From NCBI GenBank assembly GCA_037043455.1, contig JAWPHD010001286.1, positions 1 to 64,000 on the forward strand: a stretch of 64,000 nucleotides of DNA, given 5' to 3'. The stretch's first letter is position 1; each line of letters opens with the position of its first letter. The notes below the pieces were generated by a model that searched no databases, was not told the DNA's origin, and saw nothing but the letters and a program-made list of their open reading frames with translations. The translations under genes and the position numbers were made by a program. This document shows positions 1 through 11,900 of this stretch, in pieces. This DNA comes from Cyrtodaria siliqua. Lineage: Eukaryota > Mollusca > Bivalvia > Adapedonta > Hiatellidae.

Positions 1-35
1 GTAAAATGACGTTAAACATAGAATAGCATGTGGGG

Positions 36-58
36 TGACGTCATGTCACATGACGTCA
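36..58. promoter_or_regulatory. Paired TGACGTCA palindromes (CRE-like)
   Basis: Two perfect TGACGTCA octamers at 36-43 and 51-58 are separated by TGTCACA. The pair recurs in units 2 and 4 of the array, while unit 3 keeps only the first. The octamer is the consensus for CREB/ATF factors, but in a noncoding satellite unit it may have no regulatory role. Confidence 0.3.
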
Positions 59-384
59 TTATGTCGTGTCGCGTTAAAATAAAAATAAATCGCATAAGAT
101 AGCGGCTTTATATAAATCGGGTTATAGGAGGCAACTTTTTAGAGAGGAAATGACTTCTGATTGCAAATTTCAGACCTTTTTCATGCTATGGAAAAAAAAA
201 GACCGAAAGAAAAAAGTTTGCAAAAAAGCTGTTAAAAAGGCTATTTCAGTGTTATCTTAAAAAGGTGCTGTTAGGCCAATTTTTGGACAGTCGCAATAAA
301 ACGTATGTCAAGACGTCCGGAATAAATTCGCGAAATGGAAAAAGGGGCGTTTCAATTTTTTTTTAACGGACAACTTTCCCTTAA

Positions 385-1036
385 GGGGGCAGTCCTCAGT
401 TTCGCATGAATGTCCATGGTGTAAATCAGAAAGAAATCAACTAAGCATCTTTTAGGTCCATGGATGGTCTTTATAATAATTATGAAGCACATGTTTGATG
501 TTTTTTTCAGTTTTGATTACTTCTACGTTTATTTTGGTGTATTGGAATATGCATTCTTTGGTTTTTTTGGAGGCTATAAATAGAAAAATGTGAACCAATC
601 AAAAACTTCCTAAAAGTAGTTAAAATGGTTGATTTTCACTGACGAAGAGATCAGCGTGGAATAACTTTTTAAAATGCCGGACTAGGTATGTAAAATTTAG
701 CATTTCCTGATATGCAAGAGCATTAGGAGTGATGACATGACCCTGATATGTGTAGGAAATTTTTTTATTTTTATTTATTGACATTTGAAATATTGCTAAA
801 ATTGCATTTTTAGCATGTTTTAAGGGGTGGGGTAATCTTAAAGAAATGGGACTAAAGTTGTACAGAAAATGCTTTTTGATACTTTTATTTGGTATGGAAA
901 CATGGGTAATTTTATTGTCTTCTCAGAAATGTATGACACAATGATGATGTGATTTATTTTTGCTCAAGGATTCAGGCTAAGAGCTTGTCATGGGTTTGAT
1001 GATTGAGAAATGTACATTAAACTGTGGAGTGCCCCC
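385..1036. mobile_element. 652-bp nonautonomous TTAA-target DNA transposon (copy 1)
   Basis: The element is bounded by TTAA at 381-384 and 1037-1040. The first 20 bases inside the left TTAA (GGGGGCAGTCCTCAGTTT and on) match the reverse complement of the right end at all but about two positions. It has no coding capacity. TTAA duplication is typical of the piggyBac and Kolobok superfamilies, and the GGGGG terminus does not settle which. It was amplified with the array: further copies lie at 2154-2802, 3856-4507 and 5624-6275. Confidence 0.75.
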
Positions 1037-1269
1037 TTAAGGGTCAAACCTTTTTTTACTAAAACAGTCAAATGAAGGATTTTTTGTCTGTATTTCAACA
1101 TATTTTCAAAGTTTGTTACCATTCGGTTTGTTTGCGAAGAGAACTACTTCGGTTAGAATGTAATTTGTCGATAAGGCCAACCCGCATTGCTACGAAACCC
1201 AGATTATGAACAACTCGGTAAAATATGTATATTGTAATACTCCGCGATGCACCGTATCCTTATTTATCT

Positions 1270-1590
1270 CGTTATATGTCTAATTTATCTTGAGATACTC
1301 CATGTTGAGATATCACATTTTATCTTGAGATATCTCAATTTATATTGAGATATTTGTATTGAGATATCTCAATTAATCTCAAGATATCTCAATATATCTC
1401 AAGTTATCTTGAGATAACTGTCTTGAGATATCTTAAGTTGTTTTGAGATAATTATCTTGAGATATCTCAATGTGTCTTGCGTCATTGATATCACAAAATA
1501 AATAGAGATATATCTTACAATTTCTCAAGATGTATCACAACTTATCGTGAGATATCTAACTTGCGATATCTCAAGATCCCATGTGTCTTG
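1270..1590. repeat. GAGATATCTC-rich palindromic patch
   Basis: About 300 bases are dominated by variants of TTGAGATATCTCAA, a perfect 14-base palindrome built around GATATC, with ten or more occurrences. The same patch recurs in units 2 (about 3040-3350) and 3 (about 4750-5055). It is missing from the truncated fourth unit. Nothing in it looks coding. Confidence 0.8.
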
Positions 1591-4500
1591 CGGTTGGTAT
1601 ATGCAATTTTAGTAGGATTTTCTAAGTTTGAGGTGGGCTTTTTGCCATTTAAAAACTAACCATTTGTGTAATTCTTGGGTTTGCCATAACACTGTTTCAA
1701 TATATGTACACTTTGCTAATGGTAATGTCCCATTTAAGTACTGGTTGCTATGGTATTTTGATGTCATAGTAAAATGACGTTAAACATAGAATAGCATGTG
1801 GGGTGACGTCATGTCACATGACGTCATTATGTCGTGTCGCGTTAAAATAAAAATAAATCGCATAAGATAGCGGCGTTTATATAAATCGGGTTATAGGAGG
1901 CAACTTTTTAGAGAGGAAATGACTTCTGATTGCAAATTTCAGACCTTTTTCATGCTATGGAAAAAAAAAGACGGAAAGAAAAAAGTTTGCAAAAAAGCTG
2001 TTAAAAAGGCTATTTCAGTGTTATCTTAAAAAGGTGCTGTTAGGCCAATTTTTGGACAGTCGCAATAAAACGTATGTCAAGACGTCCGGAATAAATTCGC
2101 GAAATGGAAAAAGGGGCGTTTCAATTTTTTTTTAACGGACAACTTTCCCTTAAGGGGGCAGTCCTCAGTTTCGCATGAATGTCCATGGTGTAAATCAGAA
2201 AGAAATCAACTAAGCATCTTTTAGGTCCATGGATGGTCTTTATAATAATTATGAAGCACATGTTTGATGTTTTTTTCAGTTTTGATTACTTCTACGTTTA
2301 TTTTGGTGTATTGGAATATGCATTCTTTGGGTTTTTTGGAGGCTATAAATAGAAAAATGTGAACCAATCAAAAACTTCCTAAAAGTAGTTAAAATGGTTG
2401 ATTTTCACTGACGAAGAGATCAGCGTGGAATAACTTTTTAAAATGCCGGACTAGGTATGTAAAATTTAGCATTTCCTGATATGCAAGAGCATTAGGAGTG
2501 ATGACATGACCCTGATATGTGTAGGAATTTTTTTTATTTTTATTTATTGACATTTGAAATATTGCTAAAATTGCATTTTTAGCATGTTTTAAGGGGTGGG
2601 GTAATCTTAAAGAAATGGGACTAAAGTTGTACAGAAAATGCTTTTTGATACTTTTATTTGGTATGGAAACATGGGTAATTTTATTGTCTTCTCAGAAATG
2701 TATGACACAATGATGATGTGATTTATTTTTGCTCAAGGATTCAGGCTAAGAGCTTGTCATGGGTTTGATGATTGAGAAATGTACATTAAACTGTGGAGTG
2801 CCTTAAGGGTCAAACCTTTTTTTACTAAAACAGTCAAATGAAGGATTTTTTGTCTGTATTTCAACATATTTTCAAAGTTTGTTACCATTCGGTTTGTTTG
2901 CGAAGAGAACTACTTCGGTTAGAATGTAATTTGTCGCTAAGGCCAACCCGCATTGCTACGAAACCCAGATTATGAACAACTCGATAAAATATGTATATTG
3001 TAATACTCCGCGATGCACCGTATCCTTATTTATCTCGTTATATGTCTAATTTATCTTGAGATACTCCATGTTGAGATATCACATTTTATCTTGAGATATC
3101 TCAATTTATATTGAGATATTTGTATTGAGATATCTCAATTAATCTCAAGATATCTCAATATATCTCAAGTTATCTTGAGATAACTGTCTTGAGATATCTT
3201 AAGTTGTTTTGAGATAATTATCTTGAGATATCTCAATGTGTCTTGAGTCATTGATATCACAAAATAAATAGAGATATATCTTACAATTTCTCAAGATGTA
3301 TCACAACTTATCGTGAGATATCTAACTTGCGATATCTCAAGATCCCATGTGTCTTGCGGTTGGTATATGCAATTTTAGTAGGATTTTCTAAGTTTGAGGT
3401 GGGCTTTTTGCCATTTAAAAACTAACCATTTGTGTAATTCTTGGGTTTGCCATAACACTGTTTCAATATATGTACACTTTGCTAATGGTAATGTCCCATT
3501 TAAGTACTGGTTGCTATGGTATTTTGATGTCATAGTAAAATGACGTTAAACATAGAATAGCATGTGGGGTGACGTCATTTATATAAATCGGGTTATAGGA
3601 GGCAACTTTTTAGAGAGGAAATGACTTCTGATTGCAAATTTCAGACCTTTTTCATGCTATGGAAAAAAAAAGACGGAAAGAAAAAAGTTTGCAAAAAAGC
3701 TGTTAAAAAGGCTATTTCAGTGTTATCTTAAAAAGGTGCTGTTAGGCCAATTTTTGGACAGTCGCAATAAAACGTATGTCAAGACGTCCGGAATAAATTC
3801 GCGAAATGGAAAAAGGGGCGTTTCAATTTTTTTTTAACGGACAACTTTCCCTTAAGGGGGCAGTCCTCAGTTTCGCATGAATGTCCATGGTGTAAATCAG
3901 AAAGAAATCAACTAAGCATCTTTTAGGTCCATGGATGGTCTTTATAATAATTATGAAGCACATGTTTGATGTTTTTTTCAGTTTTGATTACTTCTACGTT
4001 TATTTTGGTGTATTGGAATATGCATTCTTTGGGTTTTTTGGAGTCTATAAATAGAAAAATGTGAACCAATCAAAAACTTCCTAAAAGTAGTTAAAATGGT
4101 TGATTTTCACTGACGAAGAGATCAGCGTGGAATAACTTTTTAAAATGCCGGACTAGGTATGTAAAATTTAGCATTTCCTGATATGCAAGAGCATTAGGAG
4201 TGATGACATGACCCTGATATGTGTAGGAAATTTTTTTATTTTTATTTATTGACATTTGAAATATTGCTAAAATTGCATTTTTAGCATGTTTTAAGGGGTG
4301 GGGTAATCTTAAAGAAATGGGACTAAAGTTGTACAGAAAATGCTTTTTGATACTTTTATTTGGTATGGAAACATGGGTAATTTTATTGTCTTCTCAGAAA
4401 TGTATGACACAATGATGATGTGATTTATTTTTGCTCAAGGATTCAGGCTAAGAGCTTGTCATGGGTTTGATGATTGAGAAATGTACATTAAACTATGGAG

Positions 4501-5623
4501 TGCCCCCTTAAGGGTCAAACCTTTTTTTACTAAAACAGTCAAATGAAGGATTTTTTGTCTGTATTTCAACATATTTTCAAAGTTTGTTACCATTCGGTTT
4601 GTTTGCGAAGAGAACTACTTCGGTTAGAATGTAATTTGTCGATAAGGCCAACCCGCATTGCTACGAAACCCAGATTATGAACAACTCGGTAAAATATGTA
4701 TATTGTAATACTCCGCGATGCACCGTATCCTTATTTATCTCGTTATATGTCTAATTTATCTTGAGATACTCCATGTTGAGATATCACATTTTATCTTGAG
4801 ATATCTCAATTTATATTGAGATATTTGTATTGAGATATCTCAATTAATCTCAAGATATCTCAATATATCTCAAGTTATCTTGAGATAACTGTCTTGAGAT
4901 ATCTTAAGTTGTTTTGAGATAATTATCTTGAGATATCTCAATGTGTCTTGCGTCATTGATATCACAAAATAAATAGAGATATATCTTACAATTTCTCAAG
5001 ATGTATCACAACTTATCGTGAGATATCTAACTTGCGATATCTCAAGATCCCATGTGTCTTGCGGTTGGTATATGCAATTTTAGTAGATTTTTCTAAGTTT
5101 GAGGTGGGCTTTTTGCCATTTAAAAACTAACCATTTGTGTAATTCTTGGGTTTGCCATAACACTGTTTCAATATATGTACACTTTGCTAATGGTAATGTC
5201 CCATTTAAGTACTGGTTGCCATGGTATTTTGATGTCATAGTAAAATGACGTTAAACATAGAATAGCATGTGGGGTGACGTCATGTCACATGACGTCATTA
5301 TGTCGTGTCGCGTTAAAATAAAAATAAATCGCATAAGATAGCGGCTTTATAAAAATCGGGTTATAGGAGGCAACTTTTTAGAGAGGAAATGACTTCTGAT
5401 TGCAAATTTCAGACCTTTTTCATGCTATGGAAAAAAAAAGACGGAAAGAAAAAAGTTTGCAAAAAAGCTGTTAAAAAGGCTATTTCAGTGTTATCTTAAA
5501 AAGGTGCTGTTAGGCCAATTTTTGGACAGTCGCAATAAAACGTATGTCAAGACGTCCGGAATAAATTCGCGAAATGGAAAAAGGGGCGTTTCAATTTTTT
5601 TTTAACGGACAACTTTCCCTTAA

Positions 5624-6275
5624 GGGGGCAGTCCTCAGTTTCGCATGAATGTCCATGGTGTAAATCAGAAAGAAATCAACTAAGCATCTTTTAGGTCCAT
5701 GGATGGTCTTTATAATAATTATGAAGCACATGTTTGATGTTTTTTTCAGTTTTGATTACTTCTACGTTTATTTTGGTGTATTGGAATATGCATTCTTTGG
5801 GTTTTTTGGAGGCTATAAATAGAAAAATGTGAACCAATCAAAAACTTCCTAAAAGTAGTTAAAATGGTTGATTTTCACTGACGAAGAGATTAGCGTGGAA
5901 TAACTTTTTAAAATGCCGGACTAGGTATGTAAAATTTAGCATTTCCTGATATGCAAGAGCATTAGGAGTGATGACATGACCCTGATATGTGTAGGAATTT
6001 TTTTTATTTATATTTATTGACATTTGAAATATTGCTAAAATTGCATTTTTAGCATGTTTTAAGGGGTGGGGTAATCTTAAAGAAATGGGACTAAAGTTGT
6101 ACAGAAAATGCTTTTTGATACTTTTATTTGGTATGGAAACATGGGTAATTTTATTGTCTTCTCAGAAATGTATGACACAATGATGATGTGATTTATTTTT
6201 GCTCAAGGATTCAGGCTAAGAGCTTGTCATGGGTTTGATGATTGAGAAATGTACATTAAACTGTGGAGTGCCCCC
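5624..6275. mobile_element. Fourth copy of the TTAA element, ending the array
   Basis: This copy has the same 652-base length as copy 1 and begins after TTAA at 5620-5623. Its right end stops precisely at the terminal GTGCCCCC of the inverted repeat. The expected TTAA and following unit sequence are replaced by ATGTGTAAG of an unrelated G-rich element, so the array boundary coincides with a transposon terminus. Confidence 0.8.
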
Positions 6276-7835
6276 ATGTGTAAGAATTGACCAAAACTAC
6301 ACAGAAATATGTATATGGGGTGGGGGTGGGAGAGAGGCGGGGGTGGATGGTGGGGGGAGTGGGGGTGGTGAGGGCAACATATATGTGTAAGAAGCTATGT
6401 AATAATTCACCAAAACAACACAAAAATATAAAGAAAAAAAAGAGAAAAAAATCGAGTTTGAGTGGGGATGAGGTAGAGGCGTGGGGTGGGGAGGGCAACA
6501 TGTGTAAGAATTGACTAAAACAACAAAGAAATATGTAAAAAAAAAAAAATCAAGTGGGACAGGGTGAGAGGCGGGGCGAGGAGGGGGCATCATATATGTG
6601 TAAGAATTGAGTAAAACAACAAAGAAATATGTAAAAAAAAAGAAAAAAAAGAATCTAGTGTGGTGGGGAGGGGTGAGAGGCGGGGGTAGGTGGGGGGGGC
6701 GGGGGCGGGGGCGGGGTCGGTGAGGGGGCAACATATATGTGTAAGAATTGACAAAAGCAACACAGAAATATGTAAAAAAAAAAATGTTTCAAGTGGGGGT
6801 GGGGTGTGGGGGAGAGCGGGGGGAGAGGCGGGAGTGGGTTGGGGACGGGGGCATCATATATGTGTAAGAATTGAGTAAAACAACAAAGAAATATGTAAAA
6901 AAAAAAAAAAAAAATTCAAGCGTGTGTGTGGGGGGAGGGGGGGGGGGAGGCAGGGGGGGGGGGGGGGGGGGCGGGGAAGGTGGCAACAAATATGTGTAAG
7001 AAATAACTAAAACAACACAGAAATATGTAAAAAAAACAACAACAAAATTAGATTTTCCAGTGGGGGTTGTGTAGGGGGGGGGGGGGGGGGCGGGGGGTGA
7101 GAGGCGGGAGTGGGTTGGGGGGGAGGGGGCGGGGAGGGTTGCATTGCAACATATACGTGTAAGAAATGACTAAAACAAGACAGAAATATGTAAAAAAAAG
7201 AACAACAAAATTAGATTTTCCAGTGGGGGTTGTGTGTGTGTGGGGGGGGGGGGCGGGGGTGAGAGGCGGGAGTGGGTTGGGGGGAGGGGGCGGGGAGGGT
7301 TGCAACATATATGTGTAAGAACTGACAAAAGCAAAACAGAAATATGTAAAAAAAAATAAAAAAAAGTTTCAAGTCTGGGGCAGGGTGGGGGGTGATGGGG
7401 TGAGAGGCGGGGTGGTGGGGGCAGGGAAGTTTGCAATATATATGTGTAAGAATTGACTAAAACAACACAGAAATATTTTTAAAAAAAAATAAAAAAAAAA
7501 TTCAAGTGTGGGGCGTGGTAGGTGGGGTGTTTTGATGAGAGGCGGGGGGGGGGGGGGGGGGGGGCGGGGAGGGTTGCAACATCTATGTGTAAGAATTGAC
7601 AAAAGCAACACAGAAATATGTAAAAAATAAAAAAAGTTTCAAAGTCTGGGGGGGGGGGGGGGGGGGGGTGATGGGGTGAGAGGCGGGGTGATGGGGTGAG
7701 AGGCGGGGTGGGGGGGGGGGGGGGGCGGGTTGCAACATATATGTGTAAGAATTGACTAAAACAACACAGAAATATGTAAAAAAAAAAAAGGTGTGGAGGG
7801 GAGTGGGGGCGGGGGTAGAGGGGGGGGAGGAGGGA
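6276..7835. repeat. G-rich minisatellite, units of about 90-160 bases
   Basis: About twelve variable units alternate a conserved segment (ATATGTGTAAGAATTGACTA through CAACACAGAAATATG), an A-run, and a long G-run on the plus strand. G-tracts reach about 20 bases. The proline-rich open frames on the minus strand are by-products of the G-runs. The same minisatellite recurs at 27775-28530, next to the same unique sequence, so it is an internal part of a dispersed element. Confidence 0.9.
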
Positions 7836-8593
7836 GCCCATGCCACAATATGGGTGAAGTAATAAGATGCATAATGCTATAACAAATCCCAAACCAAAAT
7901 TATAGATATATACATGCTTACATGCAAACCTAGATCTGCCTTTATTGCACATTTTATGGGCCATCACAATTTGGGTTCCATGGGAGCGCTGAATTTGCAG
8001 AAGACAAAATTACTTATCCAACCCTTTACAACATACTATAAGGAAACCAATTCCAAAATTTAGTTCAGCTAGGACAAAAAATGTAAGAGATATAGACCTG
8101 TAAACACAGCTTACATGCAAAATTTGATGTGAAACAGACATATTTTAAGGGCTATCAGAATTTGGGTTCCATGGGAGCCCAGGGGTTACAGGAACCAAAA
8201 TTACTTAAGCAGCCCTTACGATAATGCTATAAGGAAGCTAATGGCCAAATTGTGTTGTGCTAGGGTAAGAATTGTAAGAGATATAGACTTGTAAACACAG
8301 CTTACACGCAAAATTTGATGTGAAATGGGGCACATTTTATTGGCTATCATAATTTGGGTTCCATGGGAGCCCATGGGTTACTGAAACCAAAATAATTTAT
8401 GCAGCCCTTAAGATAATGCTACAAGGAAGCCCATGAACAAATTTGGTTGTGGTAGGATAAGAAATGTAAGAAATATAGACTTGTAAACACAGCTTACACG
8501 CAAACCTTGATGTGGGACGCCGACGCCGACACCAACGCCGACCCTGGGGTGATTACATAAGCTCTCTTATTCTTCGAATAGTCGAGCTAAAAA
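7836..8593. mobile_element. Unique 3' part of a Helitron-like element (copy 1)
   Basis: This segment matches 28531-29294 almost base for base. It contains three roughly 170-base subrepeats starting near TTTGGGTTCCATGGGAGCCC, then a GACGCCGACGCC-type tract, and ends in a short stem followed by GAGCTAAAAAT. A stem directly followed by CTAA resembles Helitron-type 3' ends. Together with 6276-7835 it forms an element whose 5' end is missing here. Assignment to Helitrons is inference, as no Rep/helicase is present. Confidence 0.55.
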
Positions 8594-8818
8594 TCGAAGT
8601 GTAAAAGGTGGATAATTCTGGTAAAATCCATGACAGAGCTAAGGTACTTCTCACAATTGGTGCCACAATCCAATGAAAATCTTGTTATTTTGTGGACAAA
8701 ATTCAAAAAATCCTAAAAATCTTGTATATAATTGTTTATTTTGATCCCCTTCCTTCCATACATTTCCCGAAATGTTACAGACTCATTTGTTTCTGAATGG
8801 CCTAAGTAAGTTTTTTAC

Positions 8819-8934
8819 CTTCGATGTTCTGGCCATTACTATATTTCTTTCGCTTGTCAGAGATGGTTTTATTGATCACAGATGATATATATTTTTCCTC
8901 TTCCCACAGTTCCTTGTTTTTTGGCAGACGGCAC
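8819..8934 (-). CDS. P450 exon 7 (last exon in window)
   Basis: The exon encodes CRLPKNKELWEEEKYISSVI then NKTISDKRKKYSNGQNIE and ends G|GTAAAA. The frame works only if splicing uses the AAG of TTCTACAGCAAG, three bases past a CAG-type site; the alternatives upstream bring in stops or the wrong phase. Downstream exons are not in the window. Confidence 0.7.
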
Positions 8935-11900
8935 CTTGCTGTAGAATGGAATCAATGAACGCAGTAATCTGAAACACAGAATTTTCATGAACAAGAATAA
9001 CTAGATATTGTTTTTAGTAGAAACAGATGTCTCCCCCATGGGTGAAAGGACCATGAATCCAGGTATTCAGGATAATTAGTCTGGACAAAGTTTGTGTAAA
9101 AATCATTCACCCAGAAAACGGCGACAATATGCGCAACTAGGCTTGGTACTGATCGTCCCTGCCAAGTTTCGCTGAAATCCGACCAGTGGTTTGGGAAAAC
9201 TGGTCTGGACAAAGTTTGTGATCTACAGACAGTACAAAAACAATACGTCTCCCTGCCAGGAAGTGGGGGAGACATAAATATAGACCAGGAGGGTTAAACA
9301 AAGACTGGAATGTAACAATTACTGTGATCAATATTAACCTGGAAGCTACATGAGAAGTAATGATTATTATTATTATGAAACAAGAAAGCATAAACACAGG
9401 AATTTCACGATTATTATTATAACTAGAATTACACGAAGGTGATGAATACGCCGCTTAATTTCTAAGTCAAACAAAGGGCCATAAGTCTGTAATAAATTAG
9501 GCAATCAACAATGGGTGATGTAGAGGGACATAAGGTCATCAGTTGTTATGTGTATATTCAAAAGTGTTTGAGGAATGTAACTAATAAAAATGTGTTATGC
9601 GATGCGACGGGACAAGAATGTGTTATGTGACGTGATGTGACGGGACAAGAATTTGTTACGTGACGGGATGCGACGGGACAAGAATGTCTTACTTGACGGG
9701 ATGCGATGGGACAAGAATGTGTTACGTGACGTGATGCGACGGGACAAGAATGTGTTATGTGACGTGATGCGACGGGACAAGAATGTGTTACGTGACGTGA
9801 TGCGACGGGACAAGAATGTGTTACGTGACGTGATGCGACGGGACAAGAATGTGTTACGTGACGGAATGCGACAGGAAAAGAATGTGTTAAGCAATGGGAT
9901 GTTACAGACAGTGTGATTCCTATATAGCTCCCACTTCACGTTTTGAAAGCGGGGGTAGAAATATTAACCTGGAAGCTATCAGTAAAAGAAAAGTACATGA
10001 TAAACATTGTATGAATGATCTGATGTATTTACCCTCCCCGGCCAATCTGTCGGAGATATTTGCCTAATATCTTCACACCGGCAGCATCCGGTTGGGAGAC
10101 GGCATCCGGATGGTAGTCCATGCCAGTGGCACATATACTGTCCAGGGTCTAGAGAAAATAATTGCAGAGGTTAAATGTCACATGGTGTTTTATATAGCTT
10201 AATGTAACACACATGGCATATGGCCTACGACACATACAGTGTATGTTATGTGGCATATAACATATGATGTGAAGTAATGTCACACACATAACATCGGGAT
10301 TAATGTCACAAACATGACATGTGATTTGGATTAATGTTACACAAATGGCATGTTGATTAATGTCACATACATGACATGTGATGTGAATTAATGTCATACA
10401 CATGACATGTGTATTAGTGTCACATACATGACATGTGATGTGAATTAATGTCACACATACACACACTCACACACACATGTGATGTGAATTAATGTCACAC
10501 ACATGACATGTGTATTAGTGTCATATAATGTGTATTAGTGTAAAATACATGACATGTGATGTGAATTAATGTCACACAAATGACACATGTATTAGTGTCA
10601 CATACACGATATGTGTATTAGTGTAAAATACATGACATGTGATGGGAATTAATGTCACACACACAACATGTGATGTGAATTAATGTCACACAATGACACG
10701 TGTATTAGTGTCACATACACAATATGTGTATTAGTGTAAAATACATGACATGTGATGTGAATTAATGTCACACACACAACATAATTTTTATTGATTAATG
10801 ACATTATATAGCTTTGTGTTACACATTGAATGTTTTATGGTTAAAATGGTGTAAGGTTTAATATTATACCTCACTGTAATGCCTACTATATGAATCACTT
10901 AATAAAATATTAATGTCACATTCTAACCCTACGTGCAGGGACATGGATCTTTATGTTACACCCCTGGACTGAAGTATCATGGAGACGTAGTCCTCTCCGT
11001 GCAGGGACATGGATCTTTATGTTACACCCCTGGACTGAAGTATCATGGAGACGTAACCTTCTCCATGCAGGGACATGGATCTTTATGTTACACCCCTGGA
11101 CTGAAGTATCATGGAGACATAACCCTCTCCATGCAGGGACATGGATCTTTATGTTACACCCCCGGACTGAAGTATCATGGAGACGTAACCCTCTCCGTGC
11201 AGGGACATGGATCTTTATGTTACACCCCTGGACTGAAGTATCACGGAGACGTAACCTTCTCCATGCAGGGACATGGATCTTTATGTTACACCCCTGGACT
11301 GAAGTATCACGGAGACGTAACCCTCTCCGTGCAGGGACATGGATCTTTATGTTACACCCCTGGACTGAAGTATCATGGAGACGTAACCCTCTCCGTGCAG
11401 GGACATGGATCTTTATGTTACACCCCTGGACTGAAGTATCACGGAGACGTAACCCTCTCCGTGCAGGGACATGGATCTTTATGTTACACCCCTGGACTGA
11501 AGTATCATGGAGATGTAACGCTCTCCGTGCAGGGACATGGATCTTTATGTTACACCCCTGGACTGAAGTATCATGGAGACGTAACCCTCTCCGTGCAGGG
11601 ACATGGATCTTTATGTTACACCCCTGGACTGAAGTATCATGGAGACGTAACCCTCTCCGTGCAGGGACATGGATCTTTATGTTACACCCCTGGACTGAAG
11701 TATCATGGAGACGTAACCCTCTCCGTGCAGGGACATGGATCTTTATGTTACACCCCTGGACTGAAGTATCATGGAGACGTAACCCTCTCCGTGCAGGGAC
11801 ATGGATCTTTATGTTACACCCCTGGACTGAAGTATCACGGAGACGTAACCCTCTCCGTGCAGGGACATGGATCTTTATGTTACACCCCTGGACTGAAGTA

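Larger units (their letters stand above)
1..6275. repeat. 1.77-kb tandem array, four copies, the last truncated
   Basis: Units start at 1, 1769, 3535 and 5240 with the same GTAAAATGACGTTAAAC sequence, giving lengths of 1768, 1766, 1705 and 1036 bases. By eye they differ by about one percent: isolated substitutions, a 3-base loss near 2801, and a roughly 60-base loss after the first TGACGTCA of unit 3. No open frame of 60 or more codons occurs, so the unit is noncoding. Each unit holds a TTAA-flanked element, a GATATC-rich patch and TGACGTCA palindromes. The array lies beyond the last P450 exon seen and could be inside an intron of that gene. Confidence 0.95.

Noticed and set aside
6256..7967. 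Many proline- and histidine-rich minus-strand open frames
   Set aside because: They arise from G-runs and the repeated plus-strand unit; there are no conserved domains or splice context, and the same pattern appears at 27753-28723.
9653..9916. 87-codon repeat peptide MRRDKNVLRDV
   Set aside because: Artefact of the 33-base minisatellite.
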